Assembly (NCBI RefSeq): GCF_037974355.1
Contig: NZ_CP150235.1
Coordinates: 2,604,001 to 2,668,000 of the forward strand
Source of the DNA: Paenibacillus sp. FSL R5-0517
GTDB taxonomy: Bacteria > Bacillota > Bacilli > Paenibacillales > Paenibacillaceae
Direction of reading: 5' to 3'
Length of the DNA stretch: 64,000 nucleotides
Under the pieces are notes generated by a model that saw only the letters and a program-made list of their open reading frames with translations, did no database searches and was not told the DNA's origin. Positions 30,882 through 39,738 of the stretch are shown one piece after another. The first letter of the stretch is position 1. Each line of letters begins with the position of its first letter. The translations under genes and the position numbers were made by a program.

Positions 30882-31538
30882 ATGGATATCAAAAACAAAA
30901 GCGGAGATGTGCTTGGAAAAATTCAAATTGAATCCTTACGCAAAGATCGTGCGATTGACCGGATCGTCATTGACTTAAAGCCTGGTGAGGGGAAGGCGAT
31001 TTATACCGCAGATGCTTCAGAGAACCAATTCACGCAACAGACCAATTATGCAGCCATTCCATGGGAAGACGGGTTGGAACAATTGCAGAAACTTTATTCT
31101 CCATGGCAGCCGAAATTTCCGATTGATTCTGATATCGATGCCATTCATGTATTTTATGGATTTGATAATCTAACTCCGCAAGAAATTGAAGAAATGGTTG
31201 AGGAAAGTAACAGGTCGGGCACCAATGTAGTGATACGAGATTTGAAACCCAATAAGAGGGTTGTGGGCATCAGCATCACGTATCAAGAATACGGTGGTTA
31301 TACACTTAATATTTTCGGGACTACAAAGAGCCGAATCGCATTGCCTGATCATGGTGGTGCTACGGTTAAACAAGCAGCCATACGTGGCGTCCAAGCATTT
31401 TTTATTGTCAATAACGAAACTTCCCAATTGATATGGATCGAAGAGGATGTGCAGGGGAAGGCATTACAATACGAGATCAATGGAAGAAATATGTCAGAAG
31501 ATCTTGTGATGAAGATTGCGAAATCAATGAACGGATAA
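30882..31538 (+). CDS. DUF4367-like domain protein
   Basis: 218 aa. The C-terminal half (about residues 115-215) carries GGATVKQAAIRGVQAFFIVN, then SQLIWIEEDV and an ending MSEDLVMKIAKSM, the pattern of DUF4367 domains, which usually sit outside a membrane anchor in anti-sigma-like or secreted proteins. No transmembrane segment or signal peptide is seen in this copy, so the usual N-terminus may be missing. GAAAGGAGTGAAAGACC precedes ATG 30882. Confidence 0.6.
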   Translation: MDIKNKSGDVLGKIQIESLRKDRAIDRIVIDLKPGEGKAIYTADASENQFTQQTNYAAIPWEDGLEQLQKLYSPWQPKFPIDSDIDAIHVFYGFDNLTPQEIEEMVEESNRSGTNVVIRDLKPNKRVVGISITYQEYGGYTLNIFGTTKSRIALPDHGGATVKQAAIRGVQAFFIVNNETSQLIWIEEDVQGKALQYEINGRNMSEDLVMKIAKSMNG

Positions 31539-31572
31539 ATTTTATATTAAAGCTGCTCTAAAAGGAGTTTCT

Positions 31573-32298
31573 ATGAATCGGACGATAATGGTTAGCGATA
31601 TCCATGGCTGCATTGATCCAATTAATCAGTTATTGCATGATATCAATTACAATTCGAAATATGATCAACTAATTTTGCTTGGTGACTATGTGGATCGAGG
31701 TCCTAATAGTAAAGAAGTGGTCAAAGAGGTTATCCAATTAGTAAAAGAACATCATGCGATCGCATTAAGAGGCAATCACGATCAACGATTCGTTGATTTT
31801 ATAATTGAGGGAAGTTCATTAATTAAAGCCAAGTTTATTGAACATGGAGGGCTTCAAACACTTCAGAGCTATTGTAATATTGAAGGCGCAATTTCTGATG
31901 AAATGTTGGAACTAGCCAGAGAGACAATAAAAATGGACTATGGTCATCATATTAATTTTTTGAGTGAATTACCTCTATACCATGAGGATGAGACACATAT
32001 TTACGTTCATGCCGGATTAAACCCTGATTACATAGAATGGAGGAATCAACCAGAGCATGATTTTATGTATATCAAAGATAAATTTATTGATCATACGTTC
32101 ACAAATCTACACCAAAAGATCATCTTTGGTCACACAAGGACAATAGACATTCATGAAACTTCGGATGTTTGGTTTGGTGAAGATAAAATAGGCATTGATG
32201 GTGGATGTGCCTATGGAATGCAATTAAATGCTTTAATTCACGAAAATGGTTCTTACACAACTGCTGATTCAAAGTTTAATCTGAATGAGGTGAAGTGA
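31573..32298 (+). CDS. Serine/threonine-type metallophosphatase (PPP-like)
   Basis: 241 aa. The PPP-family metal motifs are complete: MVSDIHGCID (DxH), LLGDYVDRGPNS (GDxxDRG) and ALRGNHDQRF (GNHD), then IYVHAG and FGHTRT. It resembles small bacterial PrpE/PrpA-like protein phosphatases or Ap4A hydrolases. The stop overlaps the start of the next DinB gene by one base (TGATG at 32296-32300), so they are translated together. AAAGGAG lies before ATG 31573. Confidence 0.88.
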   Translation: MNRTIMVSDIHGCIDPINQLLHDINYNSKYDQLILLGDYVDRGPNSKEVVKEVIQLVKEHHAIALRGNHDQRFVDFIIEGSSLIKAKFIEHGGLQTLQSYCNIEGAISDEMLELARETIKMDYGHHINFLSELPLYHEDETHIYVHAGLNPDYIEWRNQPEHDFMYIKDKFIDHTFTNLHQKIIFGHTRTIDIHETSDVWFGEDKIGIDGGCAYGMQLNALIHENGSYTTADSKFNLNEVK

Positions 32299-32780
32299 TG
32301 AGTTACAAAGCTATTCTCATAGACCAAATGAACGCCTGTTATCATGACAAGAGCTGGTTTATTCCGCTTCATGATATGTTGACAGACCTCAATGCGGCGG
32401 AGGCCACTTATTCAAAGAATGAGGGAGAGCATTCCATTTGGGCGATCGTCAATCATCTTATTTTCTGGAATGAGAGGTGGCTTGAGAGATATATTGCCGA
32501 ACAGGTCGACGGGCAGCATTCAGTGAATAATGAGGATACATTTGACATAGATCCGTCTAACCTGAACGATGCGGAGTGGCGCAAGACATTACATAGACTG
32601 AAAACCGTCTTTGGTGATTGGAACAGGGCACTCGAAGATAGCGAAGAACATAAACTGACCCGTGAAATCCCTTCCTATTTTAACGCGCCATGGTGGGGAG
32701 TTGTATCGAATCTATGTATTCATAATGCCTATCATATTGGTCAGATCATGCTGCTCAAAAAATCAATGAAACACACGTAA
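32298..32780 (+). CDS. DinB family protein
   Basis: 160 aa four-helix DinB protein. The metal-ligand histidines are in IWAIVNHLIFWNERW (about residue 50) and CIHNAYHIGQIMLLKKS (about residues 140-155). The catalytic role is unknown; some relatives are thiol transferases. ATG 32298 overlaps the phosphatase stop, with GAGGTGAAG as the ribosome site. Confidence 0.85.
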   Translation: MSYKAILIDQMNACYHDKSWFIPLHDMLTDLNAAEATYSKNEGEHSIWAIVNHLIFWNERWLERYIAEQVDGQHSVNNEDTFDIDPSNLNDAEWRKTLHRLKTVFGDWNRALEDSEEHKLTREIPSYFNAPWWGVVSNLCIHNAYHIGQIMLLKKSMKHT

Positions 32781-32834
32781 TACACGCTGTATTACATTTA
32801 TAAAATTATACTTAAGCAAAGGAAGATGACTATC

Positions 32835-33374
32835 ATGGAAAAAGGCAAAATTATATTTTTGAACGGTGTAACCAGCTCTGGTAAAACTTCAATTGTAGAG
32901 GCGATGCAATCATACGATGATCCGTTTTTCTATGTTGTCGCTAATGATCTTTTTGAAAATACGATCGGTGATAAACATCTTCAGACGGATTACTGGAAGT
33001 ATCTGAGTGAAGCGATTGTAATGATGTATCATACGGCAAAAGTATTCTCAGACCATGGCAAGCATGTTCTGATCGATGGCATACTTGTGGAAAGACCGGA
33101 GCTCGCGCCGCATTATGAACAAGTCAAACAGATATTTGAAGGCTATCCACTAAATATTGTGGAGTTATATTGCCCCCTCGACATCTGCCGTCAGCGGAAC
33201 ATCGAACGTGGGGATCGCAGAGAAGAGCAATCGGATGAGCAGCATCAGATCATGGCCAAAAACATTAACTACAGGTACTCCATTGATACAAGTATGAACA
33301 CACCGGAAGAATGTGCAGAGAAGATTATTGCAGCGTTGTTCAAGTCCCATCATGAACCATTGAAAAATATGTAA
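32835..33374 (+). CDS. Chloramphenicol phosphotransferase-like P-loop kinase
   Basis: 179 aa. It starts KGKIIFLNGVTSSGKTSIVE with Walker A GVTSSGKTS (residues 11-19). HVLIDGILVERPEL, then NIVELYCPLDICRQRNIERG and DRREEQSDEQHQ, give the lid with Arg residues, as in the CPT family of small-molecule kinases. It could phosphorylate an antibiotic hydroxyl or a nucleoside-like compound. ATG 32835 follows AAAGGAAG by 9 nt; ATG 32826 is an alternative. Confidence 0.83.
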   Translation: MEKGKIIFLNGVTSSGKTSIVEAMQSYDDPFFYVVANDLFENTIGDKHLQTDYWKYLSEAIVMMYHTAKVFSDHGKHVLIDGILVERPELAPHYEQVKQIFEGYPLNIVELYCPLDICRQRNIERGDRREEQSDEQHQIMAKNINYRYSIDTSMNTPEECAEKIIAALFKSHHEPLKNM

Positions 33375-33428
33375 AGATGCTATTACAAGGCTGTAGTGGA
33401 ATCGATACGGGTGAAATGAGGAATCACA

Positions 33429-34223
33429 ATGGAATTACAAACAAAAAAGACTATAGTTAATGATTTAAAGTCAATGGGGATAAGGGAGGGTATGACGATA
33501 ATTGTGCATTCCTCCTTTAAAGCAATTGGGAATGTTATAGGCGGACCGGTAAGTGTTATTTTAGCTTTGGAAGAAGCTGTTGGAACCAATGGAACCGTTG
33601 TCATGCCGACTCAATCAGAACATCTTTGTGAACCTTCAGAGCATGACGCGAAGCTGTCCTCAGAGGAGGTTGATTTCATCAAAGACAATATGCCTACTTA
33701 TTATCCTGATCTAACACCAACCTCGTATATGGGTATCATTCCTGAGGTGTTTCGGAAGCAAAATGGTGTGTTACGAAGCTCACATCCGCACATGTCTTTT
33801 GCTGCCCGCGGGAATGAGGCAAAACAGATAACGGAAAATCATAACTTGCATTATGCATTAAATGAGGAATCACCGTTAGGAAAAATCTATAATTTGAGTG
33901 GACATATTCTGTTACTTGGTGCACCTACAAATAGTAACACTTCTTTGCACCTGGCCGAGTATAAACAGCAGAATACATTTGTTAAGCCAAAAGTCTGGGG
34001 AGTAAAAATGCTGTTGAATGGAATTGAACAATGGACTACATACGATGATATTAACAATGAATCAGATGATTTTGAATTGATTTTTAATGAGTTTAAGATC
34101 CAGACTAATGCTGTTACCGAAGGAATGGTAGGGAAAGCTGTGAGTTATTTGATACCCCAGAGAGAAATGGTTGATTATGCTTTGGGATGGATGAATCGGA
34201 ACCGAAGAGAACCTATAGAGTAA
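33429..34223 (+). CDS. Aminoglycoside N(3)-acetyltransferase family protein
   Basis: 264 aa, full family length. Motifs of the Antibiotic_NAT/YokD group: GMTIIVHSSFKAIGNVIGGP (about residues 21-40), GTVVMPTQSEH, SSHPHMSFAARG (catalytic His region, about residues 118-129) and HILLLGAPTNSNTSLHLAEY. It would acetylate the 3-amino group of 2-deoxystreptamine aminoglycosides using acetyl-CoA, or a related endogenous amine. AATGAGGAATCACA precedes ATG 33429. Confidence 0.88.
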   Translation: MELQTKKTIVNDLKSMGIREGMTIIVHSSFKAIGNVIGGPVSVILALEEAVGTNGTVVMPTQSEHLCEPSEHDAKLSSEEVDFIKDNMPTYYPDLTPTSYMGIIPEVFRKQNGVLRSSHPHMSFAARGNEAKQITENHNLHYALNEESPLGKIYNLSGHILLLGAPTNSNTSLHLAEYKQQNTFVKPKVWGVKMLLNGIEQWTTYDDINNESDDFELIFNEFKIQTNAVTEGMVGKAVSYLIPQREMVDYALGWMNRNRREPIE

Positions 34224-34261
34224 TGAATCATTTCAAAGAGAAAGAAGGGGGAAATGTAATC

Positions 34262-34741
34262 ATGACCAAAGAGATTGAACTTTTGCTTCAAACTTTTGAA
34301 GAATGGACGCTCTTTGTCAGAACGTTGACTAATCTTGAAGAAAAGATCTGGAATTCCAGCTTGGAAGAAGGGAAGTGGACGATAAAATCAATCGTAAGTC
34401 ATATCATGTTATGGGATCGATATTTTTACAAGGAAGCGATTGAGAAGATTGCTCTGAGGCAGCCTGTTATGTTGAAACATCTGGATTTTGATGAGTTTAA
34501 TCGCAAAGCTATTGAGTACGGGAAACGCACAGAGACATCTGAAATCGTAAATAAGGCTATCACGTACCGCTATAAAATTATGAATGACATTCGAGGGTTA
34601 TCGGAGGAACAGCTTCATCAGACGTATTTGGATGCAGAGGGTAACGTATTTTATATTCCCCAATATCTTAAAGATTTTATATGGCATGACCAGCATCATA
34701 TGGAACCGTTGAAAAAGTATGTTGCCAGCCTTGAAGCGTAA
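34262..34741 (+). CDS. DinB family protein
   Basis: 159 aa. The helical bundle has metal-site histidines in IVSHIMLWDRYFYKEA (about residue 45) and FIWHDQHHMEPLKKYV (about residue 142). It is the third DinB-type protein within 5.5 kb, but not closely similar to the other two. ATG 34262 is chosen because AGAAGGGGG is about 10 nt upstream; the frame is open back to 34187 inside the acetyltransferase gene. Confidence 0.83.
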   Translation: MTKEIELLLQTFEEWTLFVRTLTNLEEKIWNSSLEEGKWTIKSIVSHIMLWDRYFYKEAIEKIALRQPVMLKHLDFDEFNRKAIEYGKRTETSEIVNKAITYRYKIMNDIRGLSEEQLHQTYLDAEGNVFYIPQYLKDFIWHDQHHMEPLKKYVASLEA

Positions 34742-34827
34742 AGGATTTAGCAAGCGGTGGGCGGCATGGAATACAGCATGTGGCGTGCTTTGAATATAAT
34801 ATGTATCCCAAACCAGGGAGGGACATG

Positions 34828-35763
34828 ATGACCATTTATAAGATTGAATTAACTCAGGGAAATCTAATCGGTTCATTTACCGATGAGGTAACTCCCATGT
34901 TGAGCGTGAAATCTGGGGATTCCATTCGGTTTCAGACACTGGATGCGGGCTGGGGAACGGGTGTGAGTTATGCGGAACGCATGAAACCTTTTGATCGACA
35001 AGGTGAAAAAGATGGAGGGCATGCCTTAATCGGTCCGATCTATATCGATGATGCCAAGAAAGGACAGACGTTGGAGATTGTTTTCAATGAGATTGTACCC
35101 GGTCAATACGGGTTTACTTCCGCCGGCGGATATCCGAACTGGCAGAACCAGAAATTACATCTAACAGAGGTTGAAGAACTGTCGCTAAATTGGACACTTG
35201 ATCTCCACACGATGAGTGGAACCTGTGAAATAAATGGGAAACCCTTCACGGTATCTCTCTCACCGTTCATGGGAGTCGTGGGCATGCCACCAGAGTCAAA
35301 AGGAATTCATACGACTTGGCCGCCTCGTTATTGTGGAGGGAACATCGACTGCAAGGAACTGGTGCAGGGAAGCAAATTATACTTACCTATCCCCGTAGAC
35401 GGAGGTTATCTCGCGATTGGTGATGGTCATGCACGCCAGGGAGATGGTGAAGTCAGCTGTCAGGCGATTGAATGTCCAATGGAACTTGTGGATATCACCA
35501 TCAACGTAATTGATAATCTAGCTCTGACCAATCCTCGTGCACATACGCCATCCGGCTGGATTACCTTCGGTTTTCATGAAGATCTGAATGAGGCTACCGT
35601 TCAAGCATTAGACGGCATGTTAAATCTGATGGGTGAGTTGTACGGATTAGAACGAGTGGAAGCGATTGCACTTGGAAGCGCGGTAATCGACCTGCGTATC
35701 ACGCAAATTGTGAATGGCGTGAAGGGTGTGCATGCTGTCCTTCCCCATGATGCTTTTCAATAA
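34828..35763 (+). CDS. Acetamidase/formamidase family protein
   Basis: 311 aa, normal for the bacterial FmdA/AmdA family. Typical blocks are DAGWGTGVSY-type loop, GHALIGPIYIDDAKKGQTLE, GVVGMPPESKGIHTTWPPRY, CGGNIDCKEL, GSKLYLPIPVDGGYLAIGDG and HARQGDGEVSC. These Zn-dependent enzymes hydrolyse short amides to ammonia and acid. AGGGAGGG lies 5 nt before ATG 34828. Confidence 0.9.
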   Translation: MTIYKIELTQGNLIGSFTDEVTPMLSVKSGDSIRFQTLDAGWGTGVSYAERMKPFDRQGEKDGGHALIGPIYIDDAKKGQTLEIVFNEIVPGQYGFTSAGGYPNWQNQKLHLTEVEELSLNWTLDLHTMSGTCEINGKPFTVSLSPFMGVVGMPPESKGIHTTWPPRYCGGNIDCKELVQGSKLYLPIPVDGGYLAIGDGHARQGDGEVSCQAIECPMELVDITINVIDNLALTNPRAHTPSGWITFGFHEDLNEATVQALDGMLNLMGELYGLERVEAIALGSAVIDLRITQIVNGVKGVHAVLPHDAFQ

Positions 35764-35811
35764 CTTGAAGTCTGTTATACGTCGTATTAGATGAACTTGG
35801 GAGTCGATAAA

Positions 35812-36393
35812 ATGAGAGGCAGACCACAGATCGTTCTAGATATCGCAGGTGTTTTGTTAAGTAATATGTCATTGACGTGCTGGAAAGATATGATTCAGGA
35901 AACCAACCTATCGGCAGAATCCCTGAAAGTACATTTTACAGGAATAAAGCGACAGCTCTGGACAGGAATAATGCGAGAAGAAGAGTTCTGGCAATCGTTG
36001 AAGGAGGCGTATCCCGAATTATCAATAAGCCGAGCGAAGGAGATCTTGTATAGCTCAATTGTTCCTTTACCAGCGGCTCGATACCTTGAGCGATGGAGTG
36101 AGTTTGCCGATATCCATCTGCTCAGCAATCATTGTAAGGAGTGGATTGAGCCGAATCTTAGCCGTTTAAGCTCATTCACCAAAAGTGTAACCATCTCTAA
36201 TCAAGTGGGTTTATGCAAACCTGAGATTGAGATATACCAACGGGTCCAAACCTTCCTGGCAGCTGGAGAAGAGGTTCTATTTGTAGATGATCAAGAGAAA
36301 AATTTACATTCGGCTAAGCTACTTGGTTGGAAGACTCTACTGGCTGACGAAGAAGGAGATTGGGTTAATGAAGTTGAGTCATTGCTAATCTAG
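35812..36393 (+). CDS. HAD family hydrolase, YihX-like
   Basis: 193 aa. Motif I reads LDIAGVLL (residues 8-15): the nucleophile Asp is kept, but the second Asp is Ala, similar to the DLGGVL form of YihX-type phosphatases. Motif II is HLLSNHC, the motif III Lys is in GLCKPEIEIYQR, and motif IV is LFVDDQEKN. It probably dephosphorylates a sugar phosphate. GGGAG is 9 nt before ATG 35812; ATG 35791 is a weaker alternative. Confidence 0.83.
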   Translation: MRGRPQIVLDIAGVLLSNMSLTCWKDMIQETNLSAESLKVHFTGIKRQLWTGIMREEEFWQSLKEAYPELSISRAKEILYSSIVPLPAARYLERWSEFADIHLLSNHCKEWIEPNLSRLSSFTKSVTISNQVGLCKPEIEIYQRVQTFLAAGEEVLFVDDQEKNLHSAKLLGWKTLLADEEGDWVNEVESLLI

Positions 36394-36478
36394 GAGGAAC
36401 AGGATGCAATTTCCACTTCTGCATAGGAATTAAGAAGCTTAGCCTTCGAAAAAATAGAATTTAATATCCCATCTGGAG

Positions 36479-36517
36479 CCCTATGCAATAAAATTCAATT
36501 TTATAGCATAGGGTTTT
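36479..36517 (+). terminator. Rho-independent terminator
   Basis: CCCTATGC-A-ATAAAAT, loop TCA, ATTTTAT-A-GCATAGGG then TTTT. A perfect long stem that closes the accessory block before the sugar-uptake locus. Confidence 0.88.
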
Positions 36518-36610
36518 AATATTAACCTCCTTTAAATGTTTTAATATCCTTAAATTGTAATTATATTAACCTTAATAATCAAATTAAACTAAATAATAAC
36601 ATAAATAGTA

Positions 36611-36668
36611 TTGACCGTAGGCTTTTCCCAATACTATAATGAAATGGGTTTCATGAAAGCCGTTTCAT
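36611..36668 (+). promoter_or_regulatory. Promoter with two adjoining palindromic operators
   Basis: TTGACC - 18 nt - TATAAT (36635-36640). Starting at the -10 box are two 16-bp palindromes of the same form, ATGAAA-TGGG-TTTCAT (36639-36654) and ATGAAA-GCCG-TTTCAT (36653-36668), sharing two bases. The form fits a LacI-type repressor operator. The regulator is not encoded nearby. Confidence 0.75.
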
Positions 36669-36684
36669 TATCACTCAGACAACT

Positions 36685-36700
36685 TAGTAAGCGCTTTCTA
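36685..36700. promoter_or_regulatory. Candidate CcpA cre site downstream of the promoter
   Basis: TAGTAAGCGCTTTCTA fits the cre consensus WTGNAARCGNWWWCAW with two mismatches and lies in the 5' leader, a position typical of roadblock repression. Confidence 0.5.
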
Positions 36701-36772
36701 TTTGAAGCGTGCTTGCAGGTTTTCAAGTTCCCGATTCATCTTTATCTAACTTTAAGGGGGAGTGTGTGTAAG

Positions 36773-38167
36773 ATGAAGTTTATGAGACAGAAGCGGTTTA
36801 CCTTTTTGGTGATGCTTACCTTGGTGGTAACCGTAATCGCTGGCTGTAGCGGTGGAGCGGGTACACCAGCTGAGGTTGTTAACAAGTCGCCAGCAGAAGA
36901 AAACAAGCAAGTCGCAGCTGAGCCTGCTGAAGAGAAGCAGGAGCCGGCCGTCGATCTGAAGGGCAGAGCTGTTCGAATATCCAATTGGTGGGATGCGGCC
37001 CCCAAAGGAGACTCGGAGGCAGATGAACGTGCCCGTGAACGAATCCAAAATGTAGAGAAGAAATACAACGTCAAAATCTCTTATCTAAATACAGACTATG
37101 GAGCAACGTCGGAGAAAATATCTTCATCCGTGATGGCGAATGAGCCTTTTGCTGAAATTGTGCGTGTGCCTGACGGTAATATCTGGGGGTTGATGCAAGG
37201 CGGATTTCTGACACCGCTGGATGACTATTTGAAGGATACGAAAATCCAGCCGGATGTCATTGATTCCATGCGGTTTGGCAGTGATAACGTATTTGGTTTG
37301 ACAGGGTGGTATACCCCGAATGACAGCGGCATGTTTTATAACAAACGTCTGTTTAAAGAAGCTGGATTGAAGGACCCGCAACAGCTAATGGAAGAGGATA
37401 ACTGGAACTGGGATACGATGCTGGAAGCGGCCAAGAAGCTGACCGTAGACAAAAACGGGGATGGCAAGATGGATCAGTATGGTCTGTCAGGTGCGTATTA
37501 TGTGCTGCATGAAATGCTCATCGGAAGCAATGGCGGCAAGATGTACGATGAGGCAACGCAGAAGGCAGCGTTTGACTCACCCGAATCTTTGGAAGCGCTT
37601 AACTTTCTGTACAGCCTGTATAACGATCACAAAGTCGTGAAGGCTAACGCAGGCAATGACTGGGAGGACCCGTCCAAATATTTCTCAGAGGGCAACATTG
37701 CGATGTATCCTGGCGGTTTATGGGAAGTGGAAGGGCGCATTCTTGACAAGTTAAAGGATGACTGGGGGTATGTATACATGCCTAAAGGGCCCAAAGCATC
37801 TACTTATCTCGATACGGTAAATAGCACAGAGAGCTTTGTAATCCCCAAAGGTGTTAAGGATGCAGACGTCATTGTGAAAATTTGGGAGGAGCTTCAGGAC
37901 TTCGATAACTGGCAGGAGAATCATCGTCTATGGCTGGAGAACATTTTGCCAGATGAAGCTTCTATTGCGAATGCCATGAATGACAACGGAGAGGTTGAAC
38001 GGGTTTATGGCGCACGTGCCGGGGGATTGGGTGTGAAGGATGCTCTTGGCAGTGTAACTGAAAAGTTTGTGAAAGGTGAGGTTACACCATCCACAGGCGT
38101 TGCACAGATTATTGGACCTGCACAGGCTGGCATCCAGAAGGTGTTAAAGGGAGAGAAGAGCAAGTAA
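36773..38167 (+). CDS. ABC transporter sugar-binding lipoprotein
   Basis: About 464 aa. The lipoprotein signal peptide ends in VTVIAGC (Cys near residue 26), followed by a Pro/Glu-rich linker and an MBP-like extracellular solute-binding domain (NWWDAAPKGDSEADERAR; LTVDKNGDGKMDQYGLSGAY; NIAMYPGGLWEVEGR). It is tethered outside the membrane and delivers a carbohydrate to MalF/MalG-type permeases. ATG 36773 is used since AAGGGGGAG precedes it; the upstream open frame back to 36611 runs through the promoter. Its paralogue follows at 38210, and the -35/-10, operators and cre upstream make it the first gene of the locus. Confidence 0.88.
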   Translation: MKFMRQKRFTFLVMLTLVVTVIAGCSGGAGTPAEVVNKSPAEENKQVAAEPAEEKQEPAVDLKGRAVRISNWWDAAPKGDSEADERARERIQNVEKKYNVKISYLNTDYGATSEKISSSVMANEPFAEIVRVPDGNIWGLMQGGFLTPLDDYLKDTKIQPDVIDSMRFGSDNVFGLTGWYTPNDSGMFYNKRLFKEAGLKDPQQLMEEDNWNWDTMLEAAKKLTVDKNGDGKMDQYGLSGAYYVLHEMLIGSNGGKMYDEATQKAAFDSPESLEALNFLYSLYNDHKVVKANAGNDWEDPSKYFSEGNIAMYPGGLWEVEGRILDKLKDDWGYVYMPKGPKASTYLDTVNSTESFVIPKGVKDADVIVKIWEELQDFDNWQENHRLWLENILPDEASIANAMNDNGEVERVYGARAGGLGVKDALGSVTEKFVKGEVTPSTGVAQIIGPAQAGIQKVLKGEKSK

Positions 38168-38209
38168 GGCGTAAGCAAAGCAGGATCATTTACTTGAGGG
38201 AGGCAGCCC

Positions 38210-39616
38210 ATGTTGAAAAAAATGATGATCAGCAAAATCATGTTGTTTGTTTTGTTTGCCGCATTCATTACTCTTTTGTCTGCATGCACGGGTACAAGTG
38301 AGAAGCCAGCCGAGCCGGTTGCTCAGCCAGCTGAAGTCGAGACGAGCACAACACCAGCGAAGGAAGAACAAGTGGAGGAGGCTGAGCCAGCCCCGGACCT
38401 TAATGGACGTGTCATTCGAATCTCTCACTGGTGGGATGCGACACCAAAAGGTGATTCGGAATCCGATGAGCTTGCGCGGGAACGGATCAAAATGGTGGAA
38501 GAAAAGTATAACGTGAAGATCAAATATCTGAACACAGAATACTGGTCCACTTCTGAAAAGCTGTCTTCCTCCGTGCTCGCTAACGAGCCTTTTGCGGAGA
38601 TTGTCCGAATTCCGGATGGATTCATCTGGGGACTCATGCATGGCGGGTTTCTGACACCGCTGGACGAATATCTCAAGGATACACGGGTAGAGCAGGATGT
38701 TATTGATTCGATGCGCTTTGGGGGTGACAAAATCTATGGCCTGGAGAGCTGGTATTCGCCAAATGATAGCGGCATGTTCTATAACAAACGGATTTTTAAG
38801 GAAGCTGGATTGAAGGACCCTCAGCAATTGATGGATGAGGATAACTGGAACTGGAATTCGATGCTGGACGCGGCAAAAAAGCTGACCGTAGACAACAATG
38901 GTGATGGCAAAATGGATCAATACGGCCTCGCTGGCGCGCATTATGTGCTGTCTGAGATGCTGATCGCGAGTAATGGCGGCAAGTTATATGATGAGCAGAC
39001 GGGTAAAGTCACGTTTAATTCACCGGAAGCTATGGAAGCGCTTAACTTTCTGCACAGCTTGTACACGGAGCATAAAGTAGTTAAAGCGAATGGAGGAAAC
39101 GACTGGGAAGATCCCGCCAAATATTTTGGGGAGGGCACGATTGCGATGTATCCAGGCGGGCTGTGGGAGATTGAAGGCCGCATTCTCGATAAGCTCAAGG
39201 ATGAGTGGGGTTATGTGTATATGCCAAAAGGTCCACAAGCCCAGTCTTACCATGAACCTTTTGGTCAGACCGCAGCTTATGTCATTCCAAAAGGGGTGAA
39301 GGATGCAGATGTCATCGTAAAGATTTGGGAAGATCTGCAGGACTTCGATAACTGGCAGGATAATCGCAGACTCTCCCTAGAAAATATTTTGCCGGATGAA
39401 ACGTCCATTGCCAATGCCATGAACGATGATGGCAAAGTGCAGCGTTTGTTTGGCGGACGCTTCGGTGGTCTGGGTATCAAGGATCAACTGGATAGCGTGA
39501 CTGAGAAGTTTGTTAAAGGTGAGATTACGCCTTCCACGGGTGTTGCTCAAGTGATCTCCAAAGCTGAGGCTGCGGTGAAAAAAGTGTTAAGTGGAGAGCA
39601 GGAAAAGAAAAAATAA
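38210..39616 (+). CDS. ABC transporter sugar-binding lipoprotein (tandem paralogue)
   Basis: 468 aa with lipobox LLSAC (Cys near residue 26). It is strongly similar to the preceding protein along the whole mature domain (NDSGMFYNKR, EAGLKDPQQLM, LTVDNNGDGKMDQYGLAGAH, YVYMPKGPQAQ, DADVIVKIWEDLQDFDNWQ), so it is a recent tandem duplication. Differences cluster in the linker and in patches such as SYHEPFGQTAAY against the other copy's TYLDTVNSTESF, which may alter ligand choice. GGGAGGCAGCCC precedes ATG 38210, 43 bp after the first gene. Confidence 0.88.
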   Translation: MLKKMMISKIMLFVLFAAFITLLSACTGTSEKPAEPVAQPAEVETSTTPAKEEQVEEAEPAPDLNGRVIRISHWWDATPKGDSESDELARERIKMVEEKYNVKIKYLNTEYWSTSEKLSSSVLANEPFAEIVRIPDGFIWGLMHGGFLTPLDEYLKDTRVEQDVIDSMRFGGDKIYGLESWYSPNDSGMFYNKRIFKEAGLKDPQQLMDEDNWNWNSMLDAAKKLTVDNNGDGKMDQYGLAGAHYVLSEMLIASNGGKLYDEQTGKVTFNSPEAMEALNFLHSLYTEHKVVKANGGNDWEDPAKYFGEGTIAMYPGGLWEIEGRILDKLKDEWGYVYMPKGPQAQSYHEPFGQTAAYVIPKGVKDADVIVKIWEDLQDFDNWQDNRRLSLENILPDETSIANAMNDDGKVQRLFGGRFGGLGIKDQLDSVTEKFVKGEITPSTGVAQVISKAEAAVKKVLSGEQEKKK

Positions 39617-39738
39617 CGCTTGGTAGTTAAACAGCAATAGGGCGGCCTGATGATTGTTTTCGAGTGGGGTTAGTCGAAGCACAATATACGGGCCGCACCT
39701 CATTGCTTTCACGAAAGTCATCTAAAGGGGGGCATTGG

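Noticed and set aside
36611..36772. N-terminal extension of the first sugar-binding protein back to 36611
   Set aside because: The extension spans the -35/-10 promoter, operators and cre site, and the lipoprotein signal peptide begins at 36773.
38186..38941. 251-codon minus-strand open frame
   Set aside because: It is a shadow of the sugar-binding protein gene; a similar antisense frame appears in its paralogue because the genes are duplicates.
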